64,000 bases of DNA from Dillenia suffruticosa. Lineage: Eukaryota; Streptophyta; Magnoliopsida; Dilleniales; Dilleniaceae. Below the pieces are notes generated by a model, which saw only the letters and a program-made list of their open reading frames with translations, ran no database searches and was not told the origin of the DNA. Shown here in pieces: positions 1-12,620 of this stretch. Numbering within the stretch: position 1 is the first letter of the stretch; each line of letters opens with the position of its first letter. The stretch covers positions 8,835,001 through 8,899,000 of the forward strand of contig JAVTVX010000034.1 of assembly GCA_033439265.1 (NCBI GenBank). Reading direction: 5' to 3'. A program made the translations under genes and the position numbers.

Positions 1-99
1 TTGTACTCTCCTAAAAAATACACAATTTCTCTTATTATTACTATTAATTGAATACATTTAATTCTAGTACTTTGTATTAGGAAATTAGTAAAATAAATT

Positions 100-924
100 C
101 AGAATGTCGTGCAAAGTTGACGGATCCACATTGCTTAGGATCTAAGTCATTTGCCAAACTCATTGATGAGAAGGTATAAACAACTCATATTTTATTTTAC
201 TTATAATTAATTTTACTGCATAATATTTTACATAGTTGGAATCACATTTTATTATTAAAGACAGCACAACAACGTGGGACAAAACCTTGTAGAGCAGAAC
301 TTTATATTACAAGTAGAACCCGATTGGATGGTAGTTTAGTCTCTACAAAAGCATCAGAAGTTGTGGTATGGATGATTATTTTTATGTAGTTCTTGATTTA
401 TGGACATTCATGTTTTATTTATTTCCTTTATAGGAAATGATGAAGAGTCAAATGGAGTCTGTCGAGAGAGAAGAAGGCCAAATAGAAAGTTCAAATTTAT
501 CTTGGAAAAGTGATATTGTGTCAAAAGTTAAAGGTCCTGATTCGCGGGGTAGAATCCGATGTGTAGGAAAAGTTACAAGTGCATTTGTACATTCAAGGAG
601 AGTTGACAAAGAAGATGTAACTAATATGATGCAACAATTAATGAAACAAAATCATAATCTTACTAATTTGTTAAGTAATGTTCTTCTTCATGTTGCTATG
701 AATGTTGGAAGTGGACATAAAGATGAATTGATGAATATGATTAATGAAGCAAGGGCTATTGTTGGTGTTCGGGTATGAAATTTCTCTATTTCTTATTAAT
801 TTTACTTTTACATTTCAAAAATAATTTAAATTATTTGTATTTTAGCTTCCTTCAATACCAGATGATGCTGCGAGTGCACTTAAAAACCAACAATCATCAT
901 CACCGCCCGACTCCGTCCCAAAAG
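100..924 (+). pseudogene. Transposase_24-type CACTA accessory protein, 3' exons
   Basis: This is the 3' portion of a plant CACTA-associated Transposase_24 (Ptta/En/Spm) gene. Exon pieces with GT-AG borders are visible at about 100-173, 264-365, 434-772 and 846-924. The first encodes the family signature GSKSFAKL, the second a KPCRAELYITSRTRLDG-like stretch (family pattern: ELF..TH...DG), and the third a 113-residue helical region with a coiled-coil-like MMQQLMKQNHNLTNLL segment. In the family this protein is coded beside the TNP2-like transposase and is thought to bind element DNA. The 5' part and the catalytic transposase are not in the window, so activity cannot be judged. Expression of these exons is inference. 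Confidence 0.65.
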
Positions 925-1339
925 GTAATATTTATTTCATTACTTATTTTTATTTTATTTTTAACATACTAATATTTTTATTTATAACCATTTTTATATC
1001 ATTATATTATATTCATCTTCATCTGACTCTAATTTTTTATTATGAATGAATAGATTGAATGAAGGTGGATTGAATGGAGGTGGACTTTGCCCATAATCTT
1101 TTGATAATTGAAGTGAAGCATCTCAGAAGAAGATATATGGATTGTGGGTGTGGGATATGTAATCTTTTTGTTTTTTATCCTATTGTATCGATCATTTTCC
1201 AATAGTATAATATTTTACTATTTTCTTTATTTTCACATTTTTAATTATATTTCCTTATACTTGTATTAACCATCCACAAAACTTATAACATTTACTCACA
1301 GAAGAAGATATGTATAGTAACCAACTATAGACTATAGTG

Positions 1340-1670
1340 ACTGGTGTAATAGTAATCAAAAAGTAAATAAGTGATGATAGTAGTAACCAAGAAGTAAATA
1401 ACTAGTAAGTGAGTAGTAAATGATCATAGTAATAACCAAGAAGTAAGTAAATAATAACCAAGAAGTAAGTAACTAGTAAGTGAGTAGTAAATGATGATAG
1501 TAATAACCAAGAAGTAAGTAACTAGTAAGTAGTAAATGATGATAGTAATAACCAAGAAGTAAGTAATTAGTAAGTGAGTAGTAAATGATAGTAAATGATG
1601 ATGGTAATAACCAAGAAGTAAGTAACTAGTAAGTGAGTAGTAAGTGATGATAGTAATAACTATAGCGACA
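1340..1670. repeat. Minisatellite, unit about 45 bp
   Basis: Five to six imperfect tandem copies share the pattern AATAACCAAGAAGTAAGTAA followed by CTAGTAAGTGAGTAGTAAATGATGATAGT. Copies differ by small deletions and single-base changes. The array lies inside the CACTA element between the last exon and the terminus. The open reading frame that crosses it on the minus strand is only a by-product of the repeat. Confidence 0.85.
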
Positions 1671-1908
1671 ATAGTAAGTTTTCTCAACACTATTTACCGA
1701 TGATAAAATACTAAATGTACTGACAGTTCTAACCATCAGTATAAATATATAACATACTCCAACGGTGATTAAAAGTGTCAGAATACATCTATCCCGACTG
1801 GTGTATTACCGACTAAATCCCTATCCGTTGGAGAAGGTTTTTCTGACGGCTTTTCTATATTTAGGAGACGGTTTTAGTCCGTCAACAAAACTCACTTGTT
1901 TTGTAGTG

Positions 1909-2524
1909 TAAGTTTGTCATTTTTTGTTTTTTTATTTTTGTATTTTCATGTTTGGATGAGAGTGAGGGCTGTTATTGAACTATTGGCTCCAAAGTTACTG
2001 CAAGTTAACTAAGCAAGAAAAGTGACTGCATATGCCCTCTACCAAAATTGAGACCAATACACAAGTCCAATTCCAACTGATGTCTTCCATGGCGATGACA
2101 ATGAAAAGAAATTTGTGGGTAAAATCATTATCTTAAGATCACCCATCTAACATAATTTGCCTTGTAATGTCTATGTCTCATTGATTGAATTTCATGAGAG
2201 AGAGAGAGAGAAGTGAAAAGATAAATGATGAAAGTGATTTAAATAGAAGTAGCTTTAAGAAATTGGGTAGGTCAGGGTAGGTCAATTTGGATTGGAAGCA
2301 ATCATATCGAGATCTAGACAAAGCCCACTCTTGATAGTGCTATTGGAGCTCCAGCCTGGAAATTATGATGGGATTGGATTACATGCTCTAACACTTATAA
2401 AGCTTTCCTCGTCTGAATTGCTCATCCTCGTTAGCCATGACATGCACAATCACAAAATATCTTTATGGGAGTTATGGAACATGGATTTTGGTTTTTGTGT
2501 CCGACAAAGTGAAAAGGTCTGTTC
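1909..2524. other. Spacer between two CACTA elements, no gene
   Basis: This is about 600 bp of host-like sequence between the TAA after the first element and the TTC duplication before the next. It has a short (GA)n run near 2200 and a 79-codon open frame at 2292-2531 with no recognisable motif. I see nothing I can annotate as a gene. Confidence 0.5.
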
Positions 2525-2919
2525 CACTTAAAAAAACACGCTTTGACGATACATAAAAATTTTAAAAATATTTGTCGCTAAAAATATTTATGATAGATTT
2601 AACGATAAAATTTTTTTTATTGCTAATGACACATCGTAAAAATTTAATGATGAATAAAGAAATCCGTCGCTGATATAGTGACGAAAAATTTTTCGTTACT
2701 GAACTTGTCAACGGATCCAAGAAATTTGTCGCTAATTTTAATCACGGAAATTAAAAATCAGTTGTTAAATTTAGTGAGGGATTTCTTTTTATGTCGCTAA
2801 ATTTATTATATATTATTATATTTTTTTATTGATTATATATATTTTATTTAATTATTATATTAATATTTTATTTTATTTAATTATATTTATTTAGTGACGG
2901 ATCGGAGTTTGTCGGTAAG

Positions 2920-3071
2920 TTATATTATATATTATATATTTTTTATTTATTATATATTTTATTTAATTTAATTAATATTTAATTAATGACGGATTTATAT
3001 TATATATTATATATTTTTTATTTATTATATATTTTATTTAATTTAATTAATATTTAATTAACGACGGATTT
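2920..3071. repeat. Tandem duplication of a 76-bp AT-rich unit
   Basis: Two nearly identical units start at about 2920 and 2996. Each runs through TTATATTATATATTATAT and ends at AATTAA(T/C)GACGGATTTA, so the copy boundary coincides with a subterminal CACTA motif. It lies within the non-autonomous CACTA element. Confidence 0.75.
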
Positions 3072-3204
3072 AAATCCGTCGCTAACCTTGGCTGCACCAG
3101 GGGGAGGGACCCGGCTCCGTGCTCGCACCTGCCCGCTGTTGGCTCCAGCTCATGGCCATGCATGTGCCCGCACCCGCCTGCTGACTTTTTTAATTGTGCA
3201 AAAA

Positions 3205-3285
3205 ATGCTTCCATGCTCGCCTCTTGCATGGTCGAACCTGTGCACGAGAAAATGAAGAGAGTCATAACAGCCACCAGACCACAAT
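3205..3285 (-). promoter_or_regulatory. tRNA-like Pol III module (A box, B box, T-run), relic
   Basis: On the minus strand there is an A-box-like TGGTCTGGTGGC (3270-3281), a B-box-like AGGTTCGACC (about 3230-3239), and a run of six T about 20 nt further on. The stretch after the B box aligns by eye with the same part of the modules at 18244 and 41019, including a shared ATTTT and CAATTAA. It points into the GC-rich block at 3085-3225. Transcription is inferred, not shown. Confidence 0.45.
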
Positions 3286-5440
3286 GAGTTATACATCTAT
3301 ATACCTTTTTTTATTTATTATTTTTTTCTCACATTTTTTAATAAAATGTTAAAATAATAATATAATAAAAAAGTTTGATTGAAATAAAATAATAAAAGAT
3401 TTTAAATAATATTTTAAAAAATATATATATAACATATTAATTAAAAAAGAAATGATAATTCTTTATAATATAATAAAATAATAAAATGTTAAATTCAATA
3501 TGATTTTTTAAAAAAAAATATTATAAAATAATGAAATAATAAAATAAATTAAAATATGAATTGTTAATATGTTTTTTTTTAATTTGTTATCTTACTCTCA
3601 CATTTTATTAATAATAATAAAATAATAAAATATTTTAAAAAATAAAATCATATTACTCTTTAAAAAATAAAAAATAAAAAAATAAAACTTAATTTAGCAT
3701 TTTATTATTTTATAAAAAAATTATTATTTTATAAAAAATATATTATATTAACAAAAATATAATATATTAAAATACTAATTTCGTGACTAAATTTAGCCAT
3801 TTTATTCCTTAATAAATTAAAATAATATGTTTTCTAATGACTTGTTAATATAAAATAATAAAATAAATTAAAATATGATTTGTTACTATTTTTTTAATTT
3901 GTTATCTTACGCTCATATTTTGTTAATAATAAAATAATATAATATGATAATTTGTTATAAAATAATAAAATACTAATTTAGAAAAATATATTATCAAATG
4001 CTAATTTAAAATATTATAAAATAATAAATATGATTAGGTAATATAAATGAATTACATAAAAAATAACAAAATAAAATAAAATATAAAATGTTAATTTAAA
4101 AAAAATTAAGTTTAGCGATAGATTGAGGAATCCATTGCTAATTCAGCGATGTATTTTGGAATTCGTCTCTAAATTTAGCGACGGATTTTTATTCGTCGAA
4201 TAAAATATTTTAAAAAATAAAATTATATTATTTAAAAAAAATAAAAATATAAAATAATAAAAAAACTAATTTAAAATATTATAAAATAATAAGTATGATT
4301 AGGAAATATAAATGAATAAAATAATAAAATAACAAAATAAAACAAAATATAAAATGTTAATTCAAAAAAATTTAAGTTAGCTACAGATTGAGGAATCTGT
4401 TGCTAATTCAGCGACGGATTCTTGAATTTGTCGTTAAATTTAACGATAGAATTTTATTCGTCGCTAAATCCGTTGTAAAATATTAAAATATTTTAAAAAA
4501 TAAAATAATATTATTTATTCAAAAATAAAAAAATTAATTTAAAATATTATAAAATAATAAATATGATTAGGAAATATAATGGATAAAATAATAAGAAACC
4601 AATATAAAATAAAATATAAATGTTAATTTTGAAAAAATAGAGAAGCGAATTGATGTAGAAAACAAAAAACACGAATGATGAATTCGATAGTCGTGATTAA
4701 TTGAAAATTATTTATTACAGATTGATTGAATTATTTATTGTTGAAAATTGTCAAATTGGTGAAAATCGTAATATTCAATATGTATTTAATTCGATTTCGT
4801 TATTTAAAATATATTAAAAAGAGAGATACGGTTAAAAATATTTTCTAATAGAGTATAGAAGAAATTTTGCTTAGAAATTAGTCATGAATTTTGAAATTCC
4901 GGTAATAAATTAACGATGAAGTTAATCACAAATATTTTATTTGTGGCTAATTAGCGATAAATTTTATCATGAAAATTTTTTTGTGACTAATTAATGATGA
5001 ATTTAGTCACGAATTTTGGAGTTTATTGTTAAATTTTGTGACTAATATTTTTACCATGACTAATTAGTGACGAATAATTTTTGTAGCTAATTAAAGATAA
5101 AATTTGCCACGAAAATTTTTCATGGTTAAATTTAGCAACGAAATTTGCGACGAAATATTTTTGTTGCTAAATTTAGCTATGGATAATATATCCGTGACAA
5201 AATTTAGCCACGAAATTTCTATTCGTCACTAATTAGCGACAAATTTTGTGACGAAATATTTTTCGTCGTCAATTAATGACGGATTTAGTGATGAAATTTT
5301 TTTCATCGCCAATTAGCGATAGTCACGAATAATATATATGTTCCTAATTTAGCCACGAATACGTTTTTGTCGCTAAATCCGTTACAAAATAGTAACGAAT
5401 TTTTTCCGTCCCTAAAACCGTGTTTTTTTTGGAAATGTTC

Positions 5441-8400
5441 CACATAATTGAATTTTAATTTTATTTTTATTTTTTAAAGCTTTCATGATAAGAATAATAG
5501 GGCATTTATAAGTACAACAATCCTTTGACATGTTACCCTGCAAAGTGCAGACCTATTTTCTAATTTACAATTTCAATTTAATTACTCTTAAAGATTAAAT
5601 TCGTCACAGAAGATCTATTTAGATGTTAGAATTTCGAAACACATTTTGTATCAATTTATTATAAAGGATCTCTTTGGGTGTAATCATCTAAATAGAACAT
5701 TCAAATATCAATTTATATTGCCATATTTTTTTTAAACTTCTATATTTTTATGTAATTTTTTAATTAAAAAATATTATAGATAAATAAAAGGGTACAATAT
5801 AGAAGATGAAGAGATTTTTGTCAAGAATAACCTGTCAATAGTTCAATAACATAAGTTTATATTTTTATAAAAAAATATAATGTGCGAAACAACCCTTGAG
5901 CACTTATATAGCATAAAAAATGCCGGGGGAAAGTAAATTGTAATTTTAACAAAATAATGTGCCAAACCACACTACTGCATCATTAATTTGCCCTAAAAAG
6001 GGCTCAGTAGGGGGATTTGATATTAAAAATCATGCTCAACCCGTACTAATATCATAAAAATCTCAGTAATATTAAAAAAAATGAGAGAGATTTAGTCTTG
6101 TGTGTGTGGTTGTGTCTTTGTGTTATGTTCTCTCCGTTTTGTGTCACGTGCCAACCTTTCCTCGAAGGAATTGTACCCTTTCTTTTGTCCCTAAGGAACA
6201 CATTGGTGACCTTTGTGTTGCTTGTCTTTGTGTTATGTTCTCTCCGTTTTGTGTCATGTGGAGTTAATTTTTATTATCGTTGAAAATTTGGGTGCATGCC
6301 TGCCCACAAGGATAGACACGATCCATGGAATTTTGAATGAGGGAGTGGTTATGGGAAACCACCCCCTCAACTCTCTTTCCTTTCAAACAAAAAAAGAAAC
6401 TTCCCTCTTTTTGAATGTGACAAAGAAGAAGAAGAGGAAAAATGGACAGAATGCCATATGTTTTCTTTTGAGAGTAAGAAACGATACAAAAAAGAGAGTA
6501 TCTTCTCACACATGAAGGAATAAAGAGAGGGTTTGACAAGGTTGATCATTACCACTAAAAGCATCTAGATTGTGGAACAATAGAGGGTGATCCGATTTTG
6601 TGATATCTTTTCGATTTTAAATACCTAATTGTCAGAAATAGATAAATGATTATAACTGATCCAAGAATTTTTGTACGAGAAAAATGTTTGTTAGTTTGTT
6701 TTAAAATGTTCCATTATTTTTAAAAAACCAATCCCAAACTAGAGTTGTTACCTAGTTCCCTTTCTCCCTCTTTATCTTTCTTTATCCTTTTCCCTTTCGA
6801 ATTTCTTTCCCTCCCTTTCTATCAACCTTCCCCCTTCCCTATCTTAGTGGCTTGAGATAGGCCTTTGATCTCCATCCCTCTCTTTTGCTTTTGCTAACCT
6901 AGATCTCTATTGATGATTGATTGTTGATTGTTATGCCATGATAGTAAGTTAGGGTTTGTGGCCGTGGAATCTATTATTCTCCTTCCTTTGTTTGGGACGT
7001 GCTTTCTCTCTCTCCCCCCTTTGTACATCCCTCTTCCCTCCCCTTTTTTACGTGTATGCCTATGGGCCCACGCATGGTGTGTGCTAGGAGTTGCAAGCAA
7101 GCACATATCAAGATTGCACGAGTAACTACACCAATTGCTTGATGCGAAGGCGCTAACTGAGCAATCACCAGATGCCTCATGTTTGGACCATGTTGGGCCT
7201 ACACTGACCTTGGTTGATTTGGTTTGACCTATGTCAGCTTAATGGATCCAGTTTGATCTAACTTGAATTTTAAACCTGAACCGACTGTTGATCTAGTTTG
7301 GCCCAATTATGCCCTTTTTGTAACTATTCTCTCTTTGTGTGGGCACGATAGGGCCTATTAAAGAGAAAACCCTAGTTTGGGTCTCTTTATGAGTATTTGT
7401 TTTGATTTTGATACATGGGATTGTTATAGGAGAACATGATGTCTTGGATTTCTGCTCTGTGCTTGTTGTCCTACTATGTAGGGGACGAATACATGTGGCC
7501 TTCTTTGACCTATGTATGATAAGGTTTATACTTTCTCTCCCACATTATGATATTTTGATACTGTACTAGTTAAATGTTGCATACATAGGGATGAGACATT
7601 TGATATGATCAATGCTTATGATACCTGTCACACATCAATAGTTTTGATTTATTTTATGTTTAGAGAGCTCTTTGGCTAGGTCTGAATGTCCTGCAATTTG
7701 CTGGGTCCAAAAGGATATGCAATATTGATTCTATATTAATAACATATGTTGGGAATCAACTCATGAGATGAAGTTGGCGGGTTGATTTTGATATAAGCGC
7801 TTGTTTATTACGTCTATATGATTGTATAAAATTGGTTCTAAATCTATTATTTAATATTTATCTATTGCACCATACCTTTTATCTTTTATTTAACTTTAGT
7901 AAGTTAACCTTTCTTTTTTTAATTTTCTTTTGTTTTGTTTGTTTTTTTTTTTCTTTTGATTTCATGAGACACTAGGACAAGGAATCCATAGGTAGCACTT
8001 ATGTCCTAGGGGATGTTTAAAGTATGAGGTAACATGTGGCAGATTTTTTAACCTGAGGACTCTACACTCTGTTCATCATGTTAGTTCTGTTTGATGCACT
8101 TTGGATTTCGGATTTGAGTAATGTACGCTCAGTTTTAGGAAAATTTGGTCTACATATTCTTACCATTAGGAATACTGACTGTGATCATGATATGCATAGT
8201 AGCTGCTTTTGTCTTTTGGGCGGTTCGCCACAGTTAGTGTTCAAGTGATCCTTGGCCATATATATATATATAACTAGATCTCTAACATAATGGGATGCCT
8301 TTCGTAAACAAAGTCATGAGATTTTTGGGTCAAAACGGATCATATCTCATGTGCTTGAGTTGTTATGGTCCACAAAATCAGCCATTACCAATAAGGTCGA

Positions 8401-9575
8401 AAATCATCTATATATTTACAAGGCTAGACTACTTTGGAAGCATTTTATAGCCATTTTGTCCGAACATGGCGGAGAAAGACCTTATTATAACTCCTAGTGG
8501 TTGTACAAAATTTCTTTTCTGATTGAATGCATCATAGATTCATCTGAATTAAGACATATAATGTGTGGTAGCTCCTTACTCCCTATACTCAAATGTAAAT
8601 TGTTAGTCCCTTGACCATAGGGAGAGAGGGAAAAACCGGTAAGTAAACATGAGTTAATAAAAATTAAGACAACACGAACCAAAAAAACTAGCTTTAAGGT
8701 TTTAGAGTTATTTATAGAATTCATGCAGATGCAAATTAGAAAGTAGAGTATCAAGAATAAAAAACATATAAACATAAGTGTAGGCATTCCTTTCAAGTAT
8801 CAATATCTGGTGATAAATCTTGCTAATTAAACTTCTAAACTAATTAAATTGTAAATATGAGCTAACATACTTGTTTTATTATTCGATTAAATAGGTTGGC
8901 ATGTGCTAGAGAGGTAGAAACGATGCTAAGTAGAACATGAGCTCATGTTGTATACTTGAGCAACAAATACAAGTTTTGTTCTCAAATTCAGTTGTAAAAT
9001 TTAAAAATAATGTTCATAGAGATAATTCATACAATATCCAAAACAAATTATCTTGTAAAACATGACAACATAATAGTTTGTGAAATGGATCAGACAATTT
9101 AGAAAAATGAATAATGCATATATGCATGTAATTAATAATCTGGTGGTTAGAGGAATTATCCCGGATCATGAAGATTGCACTTGTCATTTGATAGAAAGTA
9201 AGTAAACAAAAAATAGCAAATAAAATATAAAATACAATAATGACCAATAGTCCACTTTAGAGATGCAAATATGTCTTTTACATGAGCAGAAAAGCAAATT
9301 TTGTAGGAGAAATTAGATGTTTTATTAATACCATCTCCTAGACTTACTCCAAAGGTGAAGGAAACCTAATGTTTTGGACAAAAACCATTATGCTAGTGCT
9401 TGCTGCTTATGATTAGCAAGCATGGTACATGCTTTGGAAAGAGATTGCAAGGCTTAGAGAGTCTTCTCATTATAGGGAGAGCAGACCCATCACGTACTAT
9501 TTAGCCAAATGGTATTCGAGACTTGCTCTTACCAAGAGTGAAAACTTGAAATAGTTGTAACAGTGCATGACCCTC
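5441..9575. other. Long interspersed spacer, no supported gene
   Basis: I find no coherent gene in this 4.1-kb stretch. It contains a 34-bp direct repeat (6113-6146 and 6223-6256), a polypyrimidine tract at about 6755-6842, and a short (TA)n run near 8262. All open frames are under about 100 codons and lack recognisable motifs. Some of it may be untranslated or LTR sequence of an unrecognised retroelement. Confidence 0.4.
6113..6256. repeat. 34-bp direct repeat, 110 bp apart
   Basis: The same 34 bases, starting TGTCTTTGTGTTATGTTCTC, occur at 6113-6146 and 6223-6256. After one mismatch GTG follows in both. The intervening 76 bp are not repeated. The identity suggests a recent local duplication or an insertion footprint. 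Confidence 0.8.
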
Positions 9576-9639
9576 TTTTTTTCTCTTTTTTTTTTTTGGT
9601 TGAAAAGGAAAGGCCAAAAAGTCCAACAGCACAAAAGCT

Positions 9640-10140
9640 TACATAAGGACCAAAGTCCCCATCTTCTTTTCATTCTAAAAGAATCTTTGACTAAAGTGTC
9701 ATGTTGCAACAAGTTGATAAGGCTTTCAGGAAGGGAGCTGAGGATGTGCATTCCTAGATGCTTGGAATGTCCAAGGTTGGCGAGGTAATCAACACAAAAG
9801 TTCCCTTCTCTATACATGTGGGTAATCCTGGGAATCCCAAGCCTTTGCATAAGAATTTTGAATGATGGAGCGGAGAGGATGCGACTAAACCACTCTATTA
9901 TTAAGGTAAAGGATGAGCACTTGGGAGTCTATTTCCATGATGATTCTGTTAAGATTATTGACCATGACTACCATGAGGCCCTCTCTAATTCTTCAAATCT
10001 CCGCCTTCAAGCTGTCAGTTATGCCAATGTTGATGACATAGCCCATGATCCATTGGCCATTGCTGTCAGTGAATAGGACACCAGTAGTTGCAGGGCCAGG
10101 ATTAGTTTTGACTGAACCATCTGTGTTGAGCTTCAGAAAT
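9640..10140 (-). pseudogene. LINE ORF2 RNase H domain, decayed
   Basis: The minus strand encodes an RNase H-like segment typical of plant LINE ORF2 C-termini. The end is recognisable as THMYREGNFCVDYLANLGHS (family pattern: I.H.YREGN..AD.LANLG). Upstream, the region 10140-9850 gives the expected SIKTNPGPATTGVLFTDSNG-like start and a SSSLE-type middle, but in shifted frames. After the motif the frame runs into the 3' untranslated region and the poly(A) tail. It would degrade the RNA strand in a working element; here it is broken. Confidence 0.6.
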
Positions 10141-10329
10141 CGAGGGTCACGAGGAACCCATTTTATCTACTTGGCAGAAGGGAGGGACTAAAGAGAGGTT
10201 CTAGAGGCAGTAGTGCAAGTGTTGTCTCTAGCAAACTTCAGAGAGCGGACAGCAGAGAGATTAGGATTTAGGGGTTTGGAGTCGAAGATGTGATTGCATC
10301 TTTCTTTCCAAATGTTCCATATGGCTGAC

Positions 10330-11080
10330 CTAAAAAGGATATTCCAGGGAATGCCATGCACAAGTCTGGTATGAGAGCAGTTTTTTTTTTTTTTGTTTTT
10401 TTAAATCCAGGAAGAAGAGGAATTTATGGCAAAAATAATTGTAGAGGGGAGATAATATTCCAAACTTCTTTGGCCCAGGTGCAATCCCTTGAAATGTGGA
10501 GGATAATTTCTTCAGGATGATTACAGATGGCACAGTTGGGATCATCTGTAATTCTTCTTCTTGACATTTTCTTATTTGTGAGGAGCCTACCTTGCATTGC
10601 TATCCAAATGAAGCTTTTAACTCTTTTTGGACAAGTTAGCTTCCAAACCCACTTCCAATCATCATGCTGGGTTGGGATATCATTGAAGGGATTTTAAATG
10701 AGCTGGTAAATTGAAGTTACTGAGAAGGCACCATTAGAGGTCATCTTCCAACACACACAGTCCTGAGAATGCTCTTGAGAAGGTAGCATGGTGGCTTTTA
10801 TCTTTTCCACTTTGTTAGCAGGGAGAACCTTTTGAAGCTCCTCAATCTTCCATTCTTTTCTTCTAGTCAGAAAGTAATTGATTTTGGTATTGTACCTGGG
10901 GTCATGAGCTTGCAGGAGAGAGTGGTTTAGTAGCTCATCTTTGCCTACCCAGAGGTCTTGCAAGAAGCTCACATTATGGTCATCTCCAATCTTCCCGTAG
11001 AGGCCCCTCCTTAAACAATCTCTGCTTTTCAGAATAATCCTCCAAATAATAGAATAACCAGGCTTCTTCCTGTGCCCCAA
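10330..11080 (-). pseudogene. LINE ORF2 zf-RVT region, decayed
   Basis: The minus strand encodes IIWRIILKSRDCLRRGLYGK, IGDDHNVSFLQDLWVG and DCVCWKMTSNGAFSVTS, then a cysteine/histidine-rich stretch (PNCAICNHPEEIILHISRDC) at about 10560-10480. This is the zf-RVT domain found between reverse transcriptase and RNase H in plant LINEs and their relics. Frameshifts and stops interrupt it between 10694 and 10560. A long A-run on the minus strand (T-run near 10380) follows. Confidence 0.65.
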
Positions 11081-11189
11081 GAAGGCTTCTTCCTTAGGTT
11101 ATTTGCTGCGAAGGATCTTGAACTAGAGAGAGCATCCTCTTGATTGAAAAGTTTTCAAGCTATCTTTGTGAGTAAGGCTAAATTATTAT

Positions 11190-12620
11190 ATCTAGCCTTC
11201 CTCTGCAGCCTTGCTTCTACAAACTGCATTCCAGTTGATTGGGTGGATTTTTCTTGTGCCATCCTTACTTCCCCAAAGGAAGTCTCTTTTGATCTTATCC
11301 AGACGGTTGCAGGTGTGTTTTGGAATCCAAGTAGATTGCATGGAGTGAATAGGGATTGAGGAGGTGACGACTTGGATTAAGGTAGCTCTACCTATGGTAC
11401 TAAGCATCATCAATTTCCAGTTAGCATGCTTTGATTGAATCTTCTCCTTTAGATAGCTGTAGGTGTTTTTCCCCCACTTTATTATGTAAGAGAGGCACTC
11501 CTAAATAGGTGCCCAGATCATTAGCAAGGTAGAATTTGTTTGCTGTAGTAAGGGAACTTCTAAGGGACCAAAGGGCCTTAGGAAAGATCTAAAGCTCGGA
11601 TTTAGATGGGTTTATATTTAACCCACTCTCTGAGGAGAAATCTTTGATGCGGACAAGAATGTAGTTCAGGTTGAGGTGGTCAACCTCTACGAATATCATG
11701 ATATCATCAGCAAAGAAGAGGTAAGAAATGGGAGGACCACTGGCTGCTGGTTTGATTGGGTTCCATCTTCCTTTTTTCACTTTGAATCATATAAGACAGC
11801 TTATCCATGACCATAATGAAGAGATAAGATGATAGAGGGTTACCTTGTCTCAGTCCTTGACTAGGCATTATGTAGGGGAGAGATTCACCATTCCAAAAAA
11901 TTGAAAACTCACAATTGATGACGACAAACATGATGGGCTTTATTAAATTAGAAGGAAGATTAAAGTCTAGGAGAACCTGGCCAAGATAGCTCCAACTGAC
12001 CGTGTCGAAAGCTTTTTTGAGATCTATCTTTAGCACTATGAAATTTTCTTGCTTTTGGAGGTGCGGATAGTATGGATTATTTCATGGCTGATAATGATAT
12101 TGTCTATGGTTCCCCAGCTAGGGAGGAAACTACTTTGGTAGTTTTCAATTCTTTGTTGCAAGATGGGTCTCAGCCTATTAACTATGACCTTGGAAAGGAT
12201 CTTATAAGAGGTGTTTAAAAGAGTAATATGTTTGAAGTCTACAACATTTTTAGGATTGGGTACTTTGAGAATTAACACCACATGAGCTTTTGTATGGTTT
12301 GGATGGAAGAAACCCTCCCAAGAAGCGGATTTGACAAAGTTACAGGTAGCATCTTTAACAAAGTCCCAGCAATGTTGCTAAAAAATGGGTTGGATGCCAT
12401 CAGGATTTGGGATTTTCAAACTTTTCATGGAGAAGACTGCAGCTCTGATTTCCTCTTTAGACACTTCAAGCTCGAGTTAGAGCTGCTCTTCTTCAAAAAA
12501 TTTTTGTTGGTATCTCATGAAGTTTGGTTAGGACTGGAGACTTGTTGGCTGGAAAATAGCGAGATGAACTATTTTATTACATACTCTTTCAGTTGCTTTT
12601 GGTCCTGAACCATATTCCAT
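11190..12620 (-). pseudogene. LINE ORF2 reverse transcriptase, decayed
   Basis: Reverse transcriptase blocks appear in order on the minus strand in several frames: VLILKVPNPKNVVDFKHITL and LSKVIVNRLRPILQQRI (12281-12036), LKIDLKKAFDTVSW and SQGLRQGNPLSSYLFIMVMD (12036-11790), and SYLFFADDIMIF with the catalytic ADD (about 11720-11700), then the thumb and connector (GRATLIQVVTSSIPIHSMQS, 11413-11192). All are standard for plant L1 elements. At least three frameshifts separate these blocks, so no functional enzyme can be made. Confidence 0.8.

Larger units (their letters stand above)
1..1908 (+). mobile_element. CACTA (En/Spm) transposon, 3' part
   Basis: This is the right-hand part of a CACTA DNA transposon; its left end is outside the window. 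The right terminus ends in TTTTGTAGTG at 1908, the complement of the family's CACTACAAAA end, and is followed by TAA, the expected 3-bp duplication position, which cannot be verified without the left end. Four Transposase_24-like exons lie at about 100-924 and a minisatellite fills 1340-1670. The stretch 930-1330 is AT-rich with no clear coding. The last 150 bp contain the subterminal sequence, including GACGGC and GACGGTT motifs. Confidence 0.75.
2525..5437. mobile_element. Non-autonomous CACTA element, copy 1 (old)
   Basis: The left end CACTTAAAAAAACACG and the right end CGTGTTTTTTTTGGAAATG are decayed versions of CACTACAAAAAAACACG and its complement. The trinucleotide TTC flanks both ends (2522-2524 and 5438-5440), a 3-bp target duplication typical of CACTA elements. 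Both arms carry dense subterminal motifs of the type TTTAGCGACGGA and its complement, probably transposase-binding repeats. There is no transposase. The interior is extremely AT-rich except for a GC-rich block at 3085-3245. It belongs to the same family as the elements at 16529 and 40350, which have intact ends. Confidence 0.8.

Noticed and set aside
1424..1690. 88-codon minus-strand frame rich in Tyr, Leu and Ile
   Set aside because: It is a direct translation of the minisatellite, with the repeat period visible in the protein.
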